Below are positions 1 through 6,009 of a stretch of DNA of 10,812 bases, piece by piece. The stretch's first letter is position 1; every line of letters starts with the position of its first letter. Origin of the DNA: Bacilli bacterium. Its GTDB lineage: Bacteria; Bacillota_I; Bacilli_A; RF39; UBA660. Location of the stretch: NCBI GenBank assembly GCA_900751815.1, contig CAADST010000120.1:1-10812 (forward strand). Direction: 5' to 3'. Position numbers and translations under genes: made by a program. The notes beneath the pieces are model-generated. The model saw only the letters and a program-made list of their open reading frames with translations. It searched no databases and was not told where the DNA came from.

Positions 1-120
1 AGTTAAACCACTCCTCGGTGGATCAACTATAACTTTACTAAACTTTTTATTTAATTTTACTATTGCTTTAGTTGAATCATTTAATATAAATTTAACATTA
101 TCTATTTTATTACTCCTGAA
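1..120 (-). pseudogene. rlmD: RlmD-type 23S rRNA (uracil-C5)-methyltransferase, catalytic-core fragment, inverted
   Basis: Reading the minus strand from about 120 down to 1 gives an open stretch containing NKIDNVKFILNDSTKAI and then VIVDPPRSGLT at the window edge. In TrmA/RlmD-family SAM-dependent methyltransferases this is the region around the DPPR(x)G motif, which precedes the catalytic-Cys segment. The matching catalytic-Cys segment and C-terminus lie immediately beside it but on the opposite strand (about 106-273). The frame may continue left of the window. The right boundary is uncertain: TTC AGG AGT (F-R-S, 120-112 on minus) could still belong to this piece, while the same bases read T-P-E on the plus strand. 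The RlmD family assignment is strong; the state of the whole gene cannot be judged without the sequence to the left. Confidence 0.7.
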
Positions 121-273
121 GAGATAATTTATGTTTCCTGTGATCCCACAACATTAGTTAGAGATATTTTGTTATTTATTGATAAATATAGCGTAAGTGA
201 AGCAATTATATTTGATATGTTTAGTTATACATATCATGTTGAGACAATGATTGTCTTAAAAAGGAAGTTTTAA
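106..273 (+). pseudogene. rlmD: RlmD-type methyltransferase, C-terminal fragment with catalytic Cys motif
   Basis: The plus frame ending at TAA 271-273 reads ITPEEIIYVSCDPTTLVRD, followed by DMFSYTYHVETMIVLKRKF. This matches the C-terminus of RlmD/RumA-type m5U methyltransferases: the catalytic Cys sits in YVSCDP and the family ends in DMFxxTxHVE plus a short hydrophobic tail. The frame has no start codon and meets a TAA at 82-84, so this piece cannot be translated alone as a functional enzyme. The part of the enzyme that should come just before it is on the minus strand next door. The first tandem repeat (268-290) overlaps the stop codon. Family recognition is confident; whether the split is biological or an assembly error is open. 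Confidence 0.75.
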
Positions 274-336
274 AAATTGTATATCAAAAGTCTTAAAAAT
301 TGTATATCAAAATTCTTAAAATTTGTATATTGGAAT
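268..336. repeat. Three tandem 23-bp repeats upstream of the DUF4143 ATPase gene
   Basis: Three contiguous 23-bp units occupy 268-290, 291-313 and 314-336. The shared core is TTAAAAATTGTATATC in units 1 and 2, and TTAAAATTTGTATATT in the third, more diverged unit. TTGTATAT recurs at 277, 300 and 323, exactly 23 bp apart. The array ends directly at the -35 element of the promoter for the gene at 387. A period of about two helical turns places the units on nearly the same DNA face, as tandem operator sites often are, but no regulator is identified. There are no unique spacers, so it is not CRISPR. Confidence 0.85.
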
Positions 337-364
337 TGATTTTTTCTTTAAATTATGCTATAAT
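336..364 (+). promoter_or_regulatory. Sigma-A-type promoter for the DUF4143 ATPase gene
   Basis: TTGATT (336-341), a 17-bp spacer and TATAAT (359-364) with TGC directly before it form an extended -10 promoter. Transcription would start near 371. The ribosome site GTGAGG at 375-380 lies 6 bases before the ATG at 387, giving a very short leader. Confidence 0.8.
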
Positions 365-386
365 CTTGATGAAAGTGAGGTAACTT

Positions 387-1670
387 ATGGATTTTAATGA
401 AAAAGAATATATGCCTAGATTAATTGATAATTTAATGGATGATTATTTAGATACTTTTGAAGCTATATCTGTTGAAGGTCCTAAATGGTGTGGTAAAACT
501 TGGACTTCATATAAACATGCTAAAAGTGCTGTTTTTCTTGATGATGAACAAACACAGGCTCAAGCTAAATTAGATTTAGAATTAATACTAAATAAAGAAA
601 TGCCAGAATTAATTGATGAATGGACGCTGGTACCTAAAATTTGGGATAAAGTAAGAAGAAAGTGTGATTTGGATAACAAAAGGGGTAAATACATTTTAAC
701 TCGTTCAACTAAATTGAAAGAAAAAAAAGATGACGAAGATAAAGAAAATAAAATATATCACTCTGGAGCGGGTAGAATAGGTAGAGTTAAAATGTATACA
801 ATGAGTTTGTGGGAATCAAAAGATTCTTCTGGAAATGCATCAATAATGAATATGTATGATGGCACCCAAAAAAATGTTAGTTTAGAAGAAGTTGATATTA
901 AAAATATTGCTAGATTAATTATTCGCGGTGGATGGCCAGGAAATTTAAATACTAAAAATGTTAGTTTGATACCTAAAAGTTATATTGAATCTATTTTAGA
1001 AAAAGACATGAATGATGATAAAAAAAGAGATAAAAACAAAATGATAATGTTGTTAAAATCTTTGGCTCGTAATGAAACTTCAGTGGTTAGTAATAAAACA
1101 ATAATAAATGATATTGAAGAATATAACACAGATAACGAATTAATTGAAAGTAGAACAACATTGTTAGATTATTTAGATGTTTTAATGAGATTACATTTAA
1201 TAGAAAATCAAAATGCTTATAGCGAAAATTATCGCTCTAAAGAAAGATTGGGAAAGTCCGCTAAAAGGCATTTTACTGATCCATCACTTGCTTGTGCGGC
1301 TCTTAACTTAAATGAAGAAAAACTTATTAACGATTTAAAAACATTTGGTTTTATGTTTGAAGCATTGGTCGAAAGAGATTTAAGAATATATATTGAATAT
1401 TTAGGGGGACAAATGCTTCATTTTAGAGATAATGTAACAGGATTAAAAGTAGATTCAATCCTTGAATTTGCTGATGGTTCCTATGCGGCAATAGAGATAA
1501 AACTAGGATTTCATCAAGTAGAAGAAGCAAAGGCGAATTTACTTAAATTCTCTGAAAATATGCTTGTTAAACCGAAATTTATGTGTGTAATTGTTGGAAA
1601 TGTTAATGCTGTTATGAAAGACCCAGAAACTGGTATTTATATTTTGCCGATAACAGCATTAAAACCATAG
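387..1670 (+). CDS. DUF4143-family AAA-type ATP-binding protein with nuclease-like C-terminus
   Basis: A 427-residue protein of the AAA/DUF4143 family. The N-terminal P-loop is GPKWCGKT (31-38), and a Walker B-like segment MPELIDEW lies at 72-79. GGWPG at 181-185 matches the conserved motif near the start of the DUF4143 half. The C-terminal part (about 320-375) has FEALVERDL, HFRDN, VDSILE and AIEIKLG, resembling a PD-(D/E)xK fold with D356 and E370-x-K372 as candidate metal ligands. The usual LTGS sensor is replaced by ILTRST (103-108). Family members are common accessory genes in gut anaerobes, and their cellular role is not settled. Start 387 is supported by GTGAGG six bases upstream and by the promoter. 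The next gene begins 8 bases after the stop, suggesting co-expression. Family assignment is firm; function is inferred only. Confidence 0.85.
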   Translation: MDFNEKEYMPRLIDNLMDDYLDTFEAISVEGPKWCGKTWTSYKHAKSAVFLDDEQTQAQAKLDLELILNKEMPELIDEWTLVPKIWDKVRRKCDLDNKRGKYILTRSTKLKEKKDDEDKENKIYHSGAGRIGRVKMYTMSLWESKDSSGNASIMNMYDGTQKNVSLEEVDIKNIARLIIRGGWPGNLNTKNVSLIPKSYIESILEKDMNDDKKRDKNKMIMLLKSLARNETSVVSNKTIINDIEEYNTDNELIESRTTLLDYLDVLMRLHLIENQNAYSENYRSKERLGKSAKRHFTDPSLACAALNLNEEKLINDLKTFGFMFEALVERDLRIYIEYLGGQMLHFRDNVTGLKVDSILEFADGSYAAIEIKLGFHQVEEAKANLLKFSENMLVKPKFMCVIVGNVNAVMKDPETGIYILPITALKP

Positions 1671-1678
1671 GAAATGAA

Positions 1679-2017
1679 ATGCTTAGAAAAATACTTAGTG
1701 TTATTGCGGATGTATTAATTATTATAATGATTGGTACAGTTATTGCCATAAATCAAATTGTAGCAATATTTTTTCTACCAGTATTAATAATTCTTGTTCT
1801 TAAAATAACTAAAGATATAATAGTTTTAATGGGAAAATATGAATATTTATCTAAATTAAATAGAATAATAGATATATCTACTTATGTAATGTTTGTTTAT
1901 ATAATTATTTCTTTTGGTGTTTTTTTCTATATTCGTGAAGAATATTTATATATGGTTATTTTAGCAGTTGTATCGTTTGTTTATTTAATAAAATTTTTAC
2001 TTAATAAGTATAAATAG
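1679..2017 (+). CDS. Small membrane protein of unknown function, four predicted helices
   Basis: A 112-residue, strongly hydrophobic protein. Likely transmembrane segments are at about residues 7-25, 27-45, 66-86 and 90-107, separated by short charged loops (KITKD, KYEYLSKLNR, REEY), and it ends in a basic tail (NKYK). It has no signal peptidase site and no recognised domain motif. Its start lies 8 bases after the stop of the DUF4143 ATPase gene, with AGGA inside that stop region (1668-1671) as the ribosome site. The two are therefore probably translated from one mRNA. I do not recognise the family. A role as a membrane partner of the ATPase is a guess from position only. Confidence 0.65.
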   Translation: MLRKILSVIADVLIIIMIGTVIAINQIVAIFFLPVLIILVLKITKDIIVLMGKYEYLSKLNRIIDISTYVMFVYIIISFGVFFYIREEYLYMVILAVVSFVYLIKFLLNKYK

Positions 2018-2025
2018 GGCAATAT

Positions 2026-2054
2026 TTGACAAAAAAGTGTAAATATGATAAAAT
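2026..2054 (+). promoter_or_regulatory. Strong promoter for the hypothetical gene at 2080
   Basis: TTGACA (2026-2031), a 17-bp spacer and TAAAAT (2049-2054) preceded by TGA form a near-consensus extended -10 promoter. AAGGGGG follows at about 2065-2071, ending 8 bases before the ATG at 2080. Confidence 0.85.
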
Positions 2055-2079
2055 TATAGCAGTTAAGGGGGTATAAAAT

Positions 2080-2457
2080 ATGAGTAAATCAAGTAAAAAA
2101 TATGTAAAATATCTGGATTTAGATGAAAAAAATGAACCTGTGTCCAGAAGAATTAAGGTTTCTAATCCAGAAATTTTTACACAAATGGAAGTAGAGGTTT
2201 TAAAAATGTTTGAAAAATTAACAGAAAATATTGGTCAAGAAGTAGTTGTTGATGGTATATTATATAATAATATTCCATTAAATTATACAAGTACTTTAAA
2301 TGCTGTTAATGGATTTAAAAGTATTACTGTTGGAGAAAATACTTTACCATTAAATAGTGAAATTTGTACAATTACACAAGTTACAGCATTAAAGACCAAA
2401 GAAGTATTATATTATAATCCAATACAAAGTTTAGAAAAATCTGGTCGTGGCAGATAA
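2080..2457 (+). CDS. Hypothetical cytoplasmic protein, 125 residues
   Basis: Bounded by a near-consensus promoter (2026-2054), a strong GGGGG ribosome site and a terminator hairpin (2469-2499), so it is very probably expressed as a single-gene unit. The protein is soluble, with a Lys/Ser-rich start (MSKSSKKYVKYLDLDEKNE), a predicted amphipathic helix around residues 33-52 (EIFTQMEVEVLKMFEKL) and a beta-rich middle (about 54-100: GQEVVVDGI, FKSITVGENTLPLN). The tail is basic, ending SGRGR. There is no signal peptide, membrane segment or cysteine pattern (a single Cys near residue 96). I do not recognise the family and assign no function. Confidence 0.7.
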   Translation: MSKSSKKYVKYLDLDEKNEPVSRRIKVSNPEIFTQMEVEVLKMFEKLTENIGQEVVVDGILYNNIPLNYTSTLNAVNGFKSITVGENTLPLNSEICTITQVTALKTKEVLYYNPIQSLEKSGRGR

Positions 2458-2468
2458 TTAAGATATTT

Positions 2469-2499
2469 AAAAAGTTGAATGAAAATCGTTCAACTTTTT
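2469..2499. terminator. Intrinsic terminator between convergent units (2080 gene and Rpn remnant)
   Basis: AAAAAGTTGAA (2469-2479) pairs perfectly with TTCAACTTTTT (2489-2499) around a 9-base loop. The T-run sits in the 3' arm on either strand, so it can serve both the plus-strand gene and the minus-strand remnant. Confidence 0.85.
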
Positions 2500-2507
2500 A
2501 TTTTAAC

Positions 2508-2870
2508 TTATTTTATTTTCAACTTTTCAAGAACTTTAATACTCAAACCAGTAAGCTCAGCAGTTAAATCTAAATCAATTCCCTTTGCTAACATTCTTTT
2601 AGCAGTTGCTAATTTTTCGGATTTTGCTCCAGCTTTCATTCTAGCTTTCATTCCAGCCTTTTCAGCTCTTGCTTCGACTTTTTGCATTTGCAAATCTAAT
2701 TGACTGCCAAGCCCATTATAAAATTCATCTTTTAAATACTTATCAGCATAATTTACTACACTTGCCATAAATTTGTCTTCTTTCCTTTTTTCAGCTTATT
2801 CTTTTAATTCTTCCATACTCTCACTACTAAGTAAGTCCACTATCTGTAACAACCTTTCATCTTGCTCGAA
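2508..2870 (-). pseudogene. 5'-truncated Rpn-family (PD-(D/E)xK) nuclease/putative transposase remnant
   Basis: Reading from 2870 down, the minus strand gives FEQDERLLQIVDLLSSESMEELKE, an in-frame TAA (2798-2796), then AEKRKEDKF and an 86-codon frame starting MASVVNYADKYLKDEFYNG (2768-2508). The same protein segment lies inside the longer gene at 7978-8828, where the stop position is Lys. By hand alignment the DNA is roughly 93% identical over about 220 bp, including more than 60 identical bases around the ATG. The C-terminus (AKRMLAKGIDLDLTAELTGLSIKVLEKL) is the AK-x-LL-x-G...TGL helical tail typical of Rpn proteins. The whole catalytic half is missing upstream of 2870, so the copy is dead even if the 86-codon frame is translated. 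Near the end it carries an extra MKAR/MKAG repeat that the other copy lacks. Confidence 0.85.
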
Positions 2871-2873
2871 AAC

Positions 2874-2919
2874 CATTAAAATAAAGCCAAAAACGGCTTG
2901 ATATATGGTTGTTTTAATG
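2874..2919. repeat. Nested inverted repeat spanning the SDR promoter and the edge of the Rpn remnant
   Basis: CATTAAAA (2874-2881) is the reverse complement of TTTTAATG (2912-2919). Inside it, AAGCC (2884-2888) pairs with GGCTT (2895-2899) around AAAAAC. AACCAT (2871-2876) and ATGGTT (2905-2910) offer a competing pairing. The structure covers the -35 of the next gene and begins where Rpn homology stops. It could be an operator or a scar of the event that truncated the remnant. Confidence 0.5.
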
Positions 2920-2926
2920 ATAAAAT
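2898..2926 (+). promoter_or_regulatory. Promoter of the SDR-YnbB operon
   Basis: TTGATA (2898-2903), a 17-bp spacer and TAAAAT (2921-2926) preceded by TGA. The ribosome site AGAAGGGA (about 2936-2943) lies 4-5 bases before the ATG at 2948. Confidence 0.8.
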
Positions 2927-2947
2927 CTTTAAGAAAGAAGGGATATT

Positions 2948-3664
2948 ATGAATGTGTTAGTTACTGGAGCATCAAGAGGAATAGGGAAGGCTATTGCTTT
3001 AAAGTTTGCAAGTTTAAAGCATAATGTAGTAATTGTTTATAATAAGAGTGATTATACGCAAGTGGAAGAATTTAGGGAATATTTAGAAAATAAATATAGT
3101 ATTACATGTTTAGCAATTAAATGTGATGTTAGTTTGGAAAATGAAGTTGTGAAATTATTTGATAAAATTGAAATTAAATTAGGATATCTTGATTGTATTG
3201 TTAATAATGCTGGTATTAGTAAAGATGAAGAAATAGATAGTAAAACTGCTGATAGCTTTATGGAAGTTATAAAAGTTAATTTGTTGGGTACCTTTTTAGT
3301 ATGTAAGTATGGGATAAAATTAATGGATAAAGGAAGTATTGTAAATATATCTAGTAATAATGCTTTTGGAGGTTTTATTGAATCAGTAGATTATGATGCT
3401 TCAAAAGCTGGAGTTATAGCTTTAACTCATGATTTTGCAAAATTTTTGGCGCCGAATATTAGGGTTAATTGTGTTTGTCCAGGTTGGATTAATACCGATA
3501 TGAATAAAGATATGTTTTTAGAATTTAAGCATCAAGAAGAAGAAAAGATATTACTTAAAAGATTTGGAGAAGTAGAAGATATTGCTGATACAGTATATTT
3601 TCTAGCAACTAATAAATATATAAACGATGCAGTAATTAAAGTGGATGGTGGATATGAAAATTGA
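2948..3664 (+). CDS. SDR-family oxidoreductase, FabG-like 3-oxoacyl-ACP reductase type
   Basis: A 238-residue classical short-chain dehydrogenase, close to the usual length for FabG-type enzymes. The Rossmann cofactor motif TGASRGIG is at 6-13, CD at 59-60, NNAG at 86-89, the structural Asn in VNLLG at 111, the catalytic Ser at 136 (VNISS), YxxxK as Y149-DASK153, and PG at 178-179. It ends with the common VDGGY. Such enzymes reduce or oxidise carbonyl/hydroxyl groups with NAD(P)H. FabG is the best-known relative, but no fatty-acid genes are nearby, so the substrate is open. It is the first gene of an operon; its last codons overlap the start of the YnbB-like lyase gene, implying translational coupling. 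Start 2948 is fixed by AGAAGGGA and the promoter. Confidence 0.9.
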   Translation: MNVLVTGASRGIGKAIALKFASLKHNVVIVYNKSDYTQVEEFREYLENKYSITCLAIKCDVSLENEVVKLFDKIEIKLGYLDCIVNNAGISKDEEIDSKTADSFMEVIKVNLLGTFLVCKYGIKLMDKGSIVNISSNNAFGGFIESVDYDASKAGVIALTHDFAKFLAPNIRVNCVCPGWINTDMNKDMFLEFKHQEEEKILLKRFGEVEDIADTVYFLATNKYINDAVIKVDGGYEN

Positions 3665-4868
3665 TGATATAGAAAAAAAGTTAGAGACGATATTTAAAAA
3701 ACAAGAGGAAATAGAATATTTTAATAGTAAAAAAGTGTTAGATGCTTTTTCTTCTTGTGGTGTTAATGAAGCTTGTTTTAATGCAACAACTGGTTATGGA
3801 TATGGTGATTTAGGAAGAGATACTTTAGAGGAGGTTTATGCCCATATATTTAAAAGTGAAGATGCTTTAGTTAGGGTACAATTTATTTCAGGGACACATG
3901 CGATAAGTACAGCTTTATTTGCTTTACTTAGACCAGGAGATTTATTTTTATCAATTACTGGTAGACCTTATGATACTTTAGCTTCAGTTATTGGTATAAG
4001 TGATAATCCTAGTAGTTTAAAAGCCTTTAATATAAAATATGATGAAATAGATTTAGTTAATAATGCATTTGATATTCCTAAGATAATTGATTATTTAAAG
4101 AATAATAAAGTTAAAGTTATTGAAATACAAAGGTCAATTGGATATAGCATGAGAAAAAGTATTAGTATAGAGAAGCTTGATGAAGTAATTAAAGAAATAA
4201 GAAAAGTTGATCAAGATGTAATTATTATGGTAGATAATTGTTATTGTGAATTTGTTAGTACAAAAGAACCTATAGAAGTTGGTGCTGATTTATGTGTTGG
4301 TTCTTTAATTAAAAATTTAGGTGGGGGTATAGCTTCAAATGGAGGATATATAGTAGGAAGAAAAGATTTAATTAGACTTTGTAGTGAAAGATTAAATGTT
4401 GCAGGGGAGGCTAAGGAAGTTGGACCAAGCTTAGGCTTTAATAAATCTTTATATCAAGGTTTATATATGGCTCCATCAGTAGTTACAGCAAGCATTAAAA
4501 CTGGCATTCTGGCGGCTTTTATTCTCGAAGAAATGGGATATGAAGTCAATCCTAAATGGAATGAGGATAGAGCAGATATTGTAACTTCTATTACTTTTAA
4601 TGATAAAGACATTTTAATTAAATTTGTTCAAGGAATTCAATCGGGAAGTGCAATTGATTCGAGTAGTTTGCCAATACCTGCACCGATGCCAGGATATGAT
4701 GATGATATAATTATGGCAAGTGGTTCATTTACTCAAGGATCTTCAATTGAACTTTCTTGTGATGGGCCTTTAAGAGAGCCATATATAGCATATTTACAAG
4801 GATCTCTTACATACCAATATGGTAAAATTGGAGTTTTAAAGGCAATAGAAAGCATAAAAAAATATTAA
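3654..4868 (+). CDS. ynbB: PLP-dependent YnbB/aluminium-resistance-type lyase (methionine gamma-lyase family)
   Basis: About 404 residues, fold-type I PLP enzyme of the family called aluminium resistance protein, YnbB or Met_gamma_lyase. The N-terminal FNSKKVLDAF and ATTGYGYGDLGRDTLEEVYAHIF and the later QFISGTHAISTALFALLRPGD and TGRPYDTL closely follow the family pattern. MVDNCYCEF carries the Asp expected to bind the pyridine nitrogen (residue 194 from this start), and SLIKNLGGGIA contains the PLP Schiff-base Lys (220). Two in-frame starts exist, ATG 3645 (MVDMK...) and ATG 3654 (MKIDD...). Neither has a clean ribosome site; I prefer 3654 because it leaves room for GGATGG (3643-3648) upstream. 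Either way it overlaps the SDR gene, so expression is probably coupled. The true substrate of the family is uncertain. A 12-bp hairpin follows the stop. Confidence 0.88.
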   Translation: MKIDDIEKKLETIFKKQEEIEYFNSKKVLDAFSSCGVNEACFNATTGYGYGDLGRDTLEEVYAHIFKSEDALVRVQFISGTHAISTALFALLRPGDLFLSITGRPYDTLASVIGISDNPSSLKAFNIKYDEIDLVNNAFDIPKIIDYLKNNKVKVIEIQRSIGYSMRKSISIEKLDEVIKEIRKVDQDVIIMVDNCYCEFVSTKEPIEVGADLCVGSLIKNLGGGIASNGGYIVGRKDLIRLCSERLNVAGEAKEVGPSLGFNKSLYQGLYMAPSVVTASIKTGILAAFILEEMGYEVNPKWNEDRADIVTSITFNDKDILIKFVQGIQSGSAIDSSSLPIPAPMPGYDDDIIMASGSFTQGSSIELSCDGPLREPYIAYLQGSLTYQYGKIGVLKAIESIKKY

Positions 4869-4895
4869 TTTGTATTTATATTTATAAATACAAAT
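4868..4895. terminator. Palindromic hairpin at the end of the SDR-YnbB operon
   Basis: ATTTGTATTTAT (4868-4879) and ATAAATACAAAT (4884-4895) form a perfect 12-bp stem with a 4-base loop, starting on the last base of the lyase stop codon. It is AT-rich and no clear T-run follows, so termination may be weak. It could instead protect the mRNA 3' end. Confidence 0.55.
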
Positions 4896-4898
4896 GTT

Positions 4899-5005
4899 CC
4901 TGTTTGAAGGAAAAATTATTATGCAAAAATATAAAATATGAAGATTTTTTGTTATCTGTAAGTAAGATTGTTAATATTTTTGAAAAAAATAAACAACAAG
5001 TTTAA
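4899..5005 (+). other. Intergenic stretch with a possible short coding remnant
   Basis: Between the two hairpins, one plus frame stays open without a usable start and reads KYEDFLLSVSKIVNIFEKNK and then QQV to TAA (5003-5005). It looks protein-like (an amphipathic helix), but at this AT content a 35-codon open stretch can occur by chance. It may be the tail of a lost gene. No other gene, RNA or repeat is visible here. Confidence 0.2.
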
Positions 5006-5071
5006 GATTATTATTTTGACAGTTTGTTTTTGCTAAAATTCAATAAAAATTGAAAAGAAAATTTTTCAAAA

Positions 5072-5101
5072 AATCATTCTTGTGGTTATGCAAGAATGAT
5101 T
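5072..5101 (-). terminator. Intrinsic terminator of the minus-strand acidic-protein gene
   Basis: AATCATTCTTG (5072-5082) pairs with CAAGAATGATT (5091-5101) around an 8-base loop. On the minus strand the stem is followed by TTTTTTGAAAAATTTT (from 5071 downward), the expected U-rich tail just after the stop of the gene that ends at 5105. Confidence 0.85.
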
Positions 5102-5104
5102 AAT

Positions 5105-5968
5105 TTATTTTAATTTTGGGCTAACTAAAATTTCAGCATTTTCTTCTAAAGTTCTAAATTTAACAGTATTTAGAGCATCCCCTAGAGACATTAGTATTTC
5201 ACGAGGTTGAATAGTTTGAGTCCATTCTTGACCATCGTTTAAAATTCCTAATTCATCTAAATTTGTTGTACTTTTTACTAATGATAGTAATGTCATAATT
5301 TCATCACTATGTTCGATTATTTTGTTTTTATTATAATAAAATATATTGATTAATCCTGTTCCAGCAACAGCAGTAGGATTATCCCATGGTTTAGGAGTTT
5401 TAATAATGCATTGATCCCATAAATTTTTTAATCTATTTTTAAAATCTTTAATGGCTAGTTGTTTATCATCTTCTAGAGGTGTTCTCTCTTGCTTTTGAAA
5501 TATGCTCATTAATTCTTGATAAATAGCATCTTCATTGGCAATTCTTTGTTCTATTTCTGGTTCTAAATTAGTTATTTGAGGTGTTTCTAAATGTTCTATT
5601 TCATCAGATACCGGAACATCTAACATTTCTTCTTTTGGAGTTTCTTTTGGTTCCCATAAAACAAATTTCTTAGCATATTCATCATCTTCTTTTTCTTCTT
5701 TAGAACTTCCAAATTCTTTTAAAATAGATTCTAAATCAAAATCATCAGTATTCTGTGGCTTTTCAGTATTTTTAACTTCCGCCATAATATCTGATACAGA
5801 CATGTTAGATTCACTAGGATAGTTTTTAACTTCCTTTATAATGTCTGATAATTCATAATCTTTTGGTTTGTTTTTTTCTTCCTCCGCCATTTTGACATAT
5901 AAATCTAGGAAGTCAGTATCTACTACTTGTTTGTCCCCGTCTTGTTTGAATAATAAGTCATTGTTCAT
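5105..5968 (-). CDS. Acidic, largely disordered protein with three short SDI-x-EV-like helical motifs
   Basis: A 287-residue soluble protein with no signal peptide or membrane segment. The first ~160 residues are rich in Glu, Asp and Lys and look disordered. They carry three related short motifs: YELSDIIKEVKN (38-49), SVSDIMAEVKN (57-67) and DLESILKEFG (78-87). These look like repeated docking helices. The last ~120 residues (from about 165) look folded, with KNLWDQCI, PKPWDNPTA and REILMSLGDALNTVKF. Start 5968 is supported by AAAGGGGA upstream and a near-consensus promoter at 6010-6038. The hairpin at 5072-5101 ends the unit, so it is transcribed alone and converges on the lyase operon. I do not recognise the family. 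A scaffold or adaptor role in the cytoplasm is inference from the repeated motifs only. Confidence 0.75.
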   Translation of the reverse strand: MNNDLLFKQDGDKQVVDTDFLDLYVKMAEEEKNKPKDYELSDIIKEVKNYPSESNMSVSDIMAEVKNTEKPQNTDDFDLESILKEFGSSKEEKEDDEYAKKFVLWEPKETPKEEMLDVPVSDEIEHLETPQITNLEPEIEQRIANEDAIYQELMSIFQKQERTPLEDDKQLAIKDFKNRLKNLWDQCIIKTPKPWDNPTAVAGTGLINIFYYNKNKIIEHSDEIMTLLSLVKSTTNLDELGILNDGQEWTQTIQPREILMSLGDALNTVKFRTLEENAEILVSPKLK

Positions 5969-6009
5969 TTTTCATATCCCCTTTAGCACACTACTTTTAT
6001 ACAATAATC

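Noticed and set aside
268..336. CRISPR array
   Set aside because: The 23-bp units are directly contiguous, with no unique spacers and no cas genes nearby.
2479..2703. Plus-strand open frame of 74 codons
   Set aside because: It lies opposite the Rpn remnant and starts inside the terminator hairpin. The minus-strand reading has clear homology to the copy at 8082-8828.
5016..5039. Promoter TTGACA ... TGCTAAAAT on plus
   Set aside because: The spacer is only 12 bp, and the next plus-strand sequence is the terminator of the opposing gene, with no product to drive.
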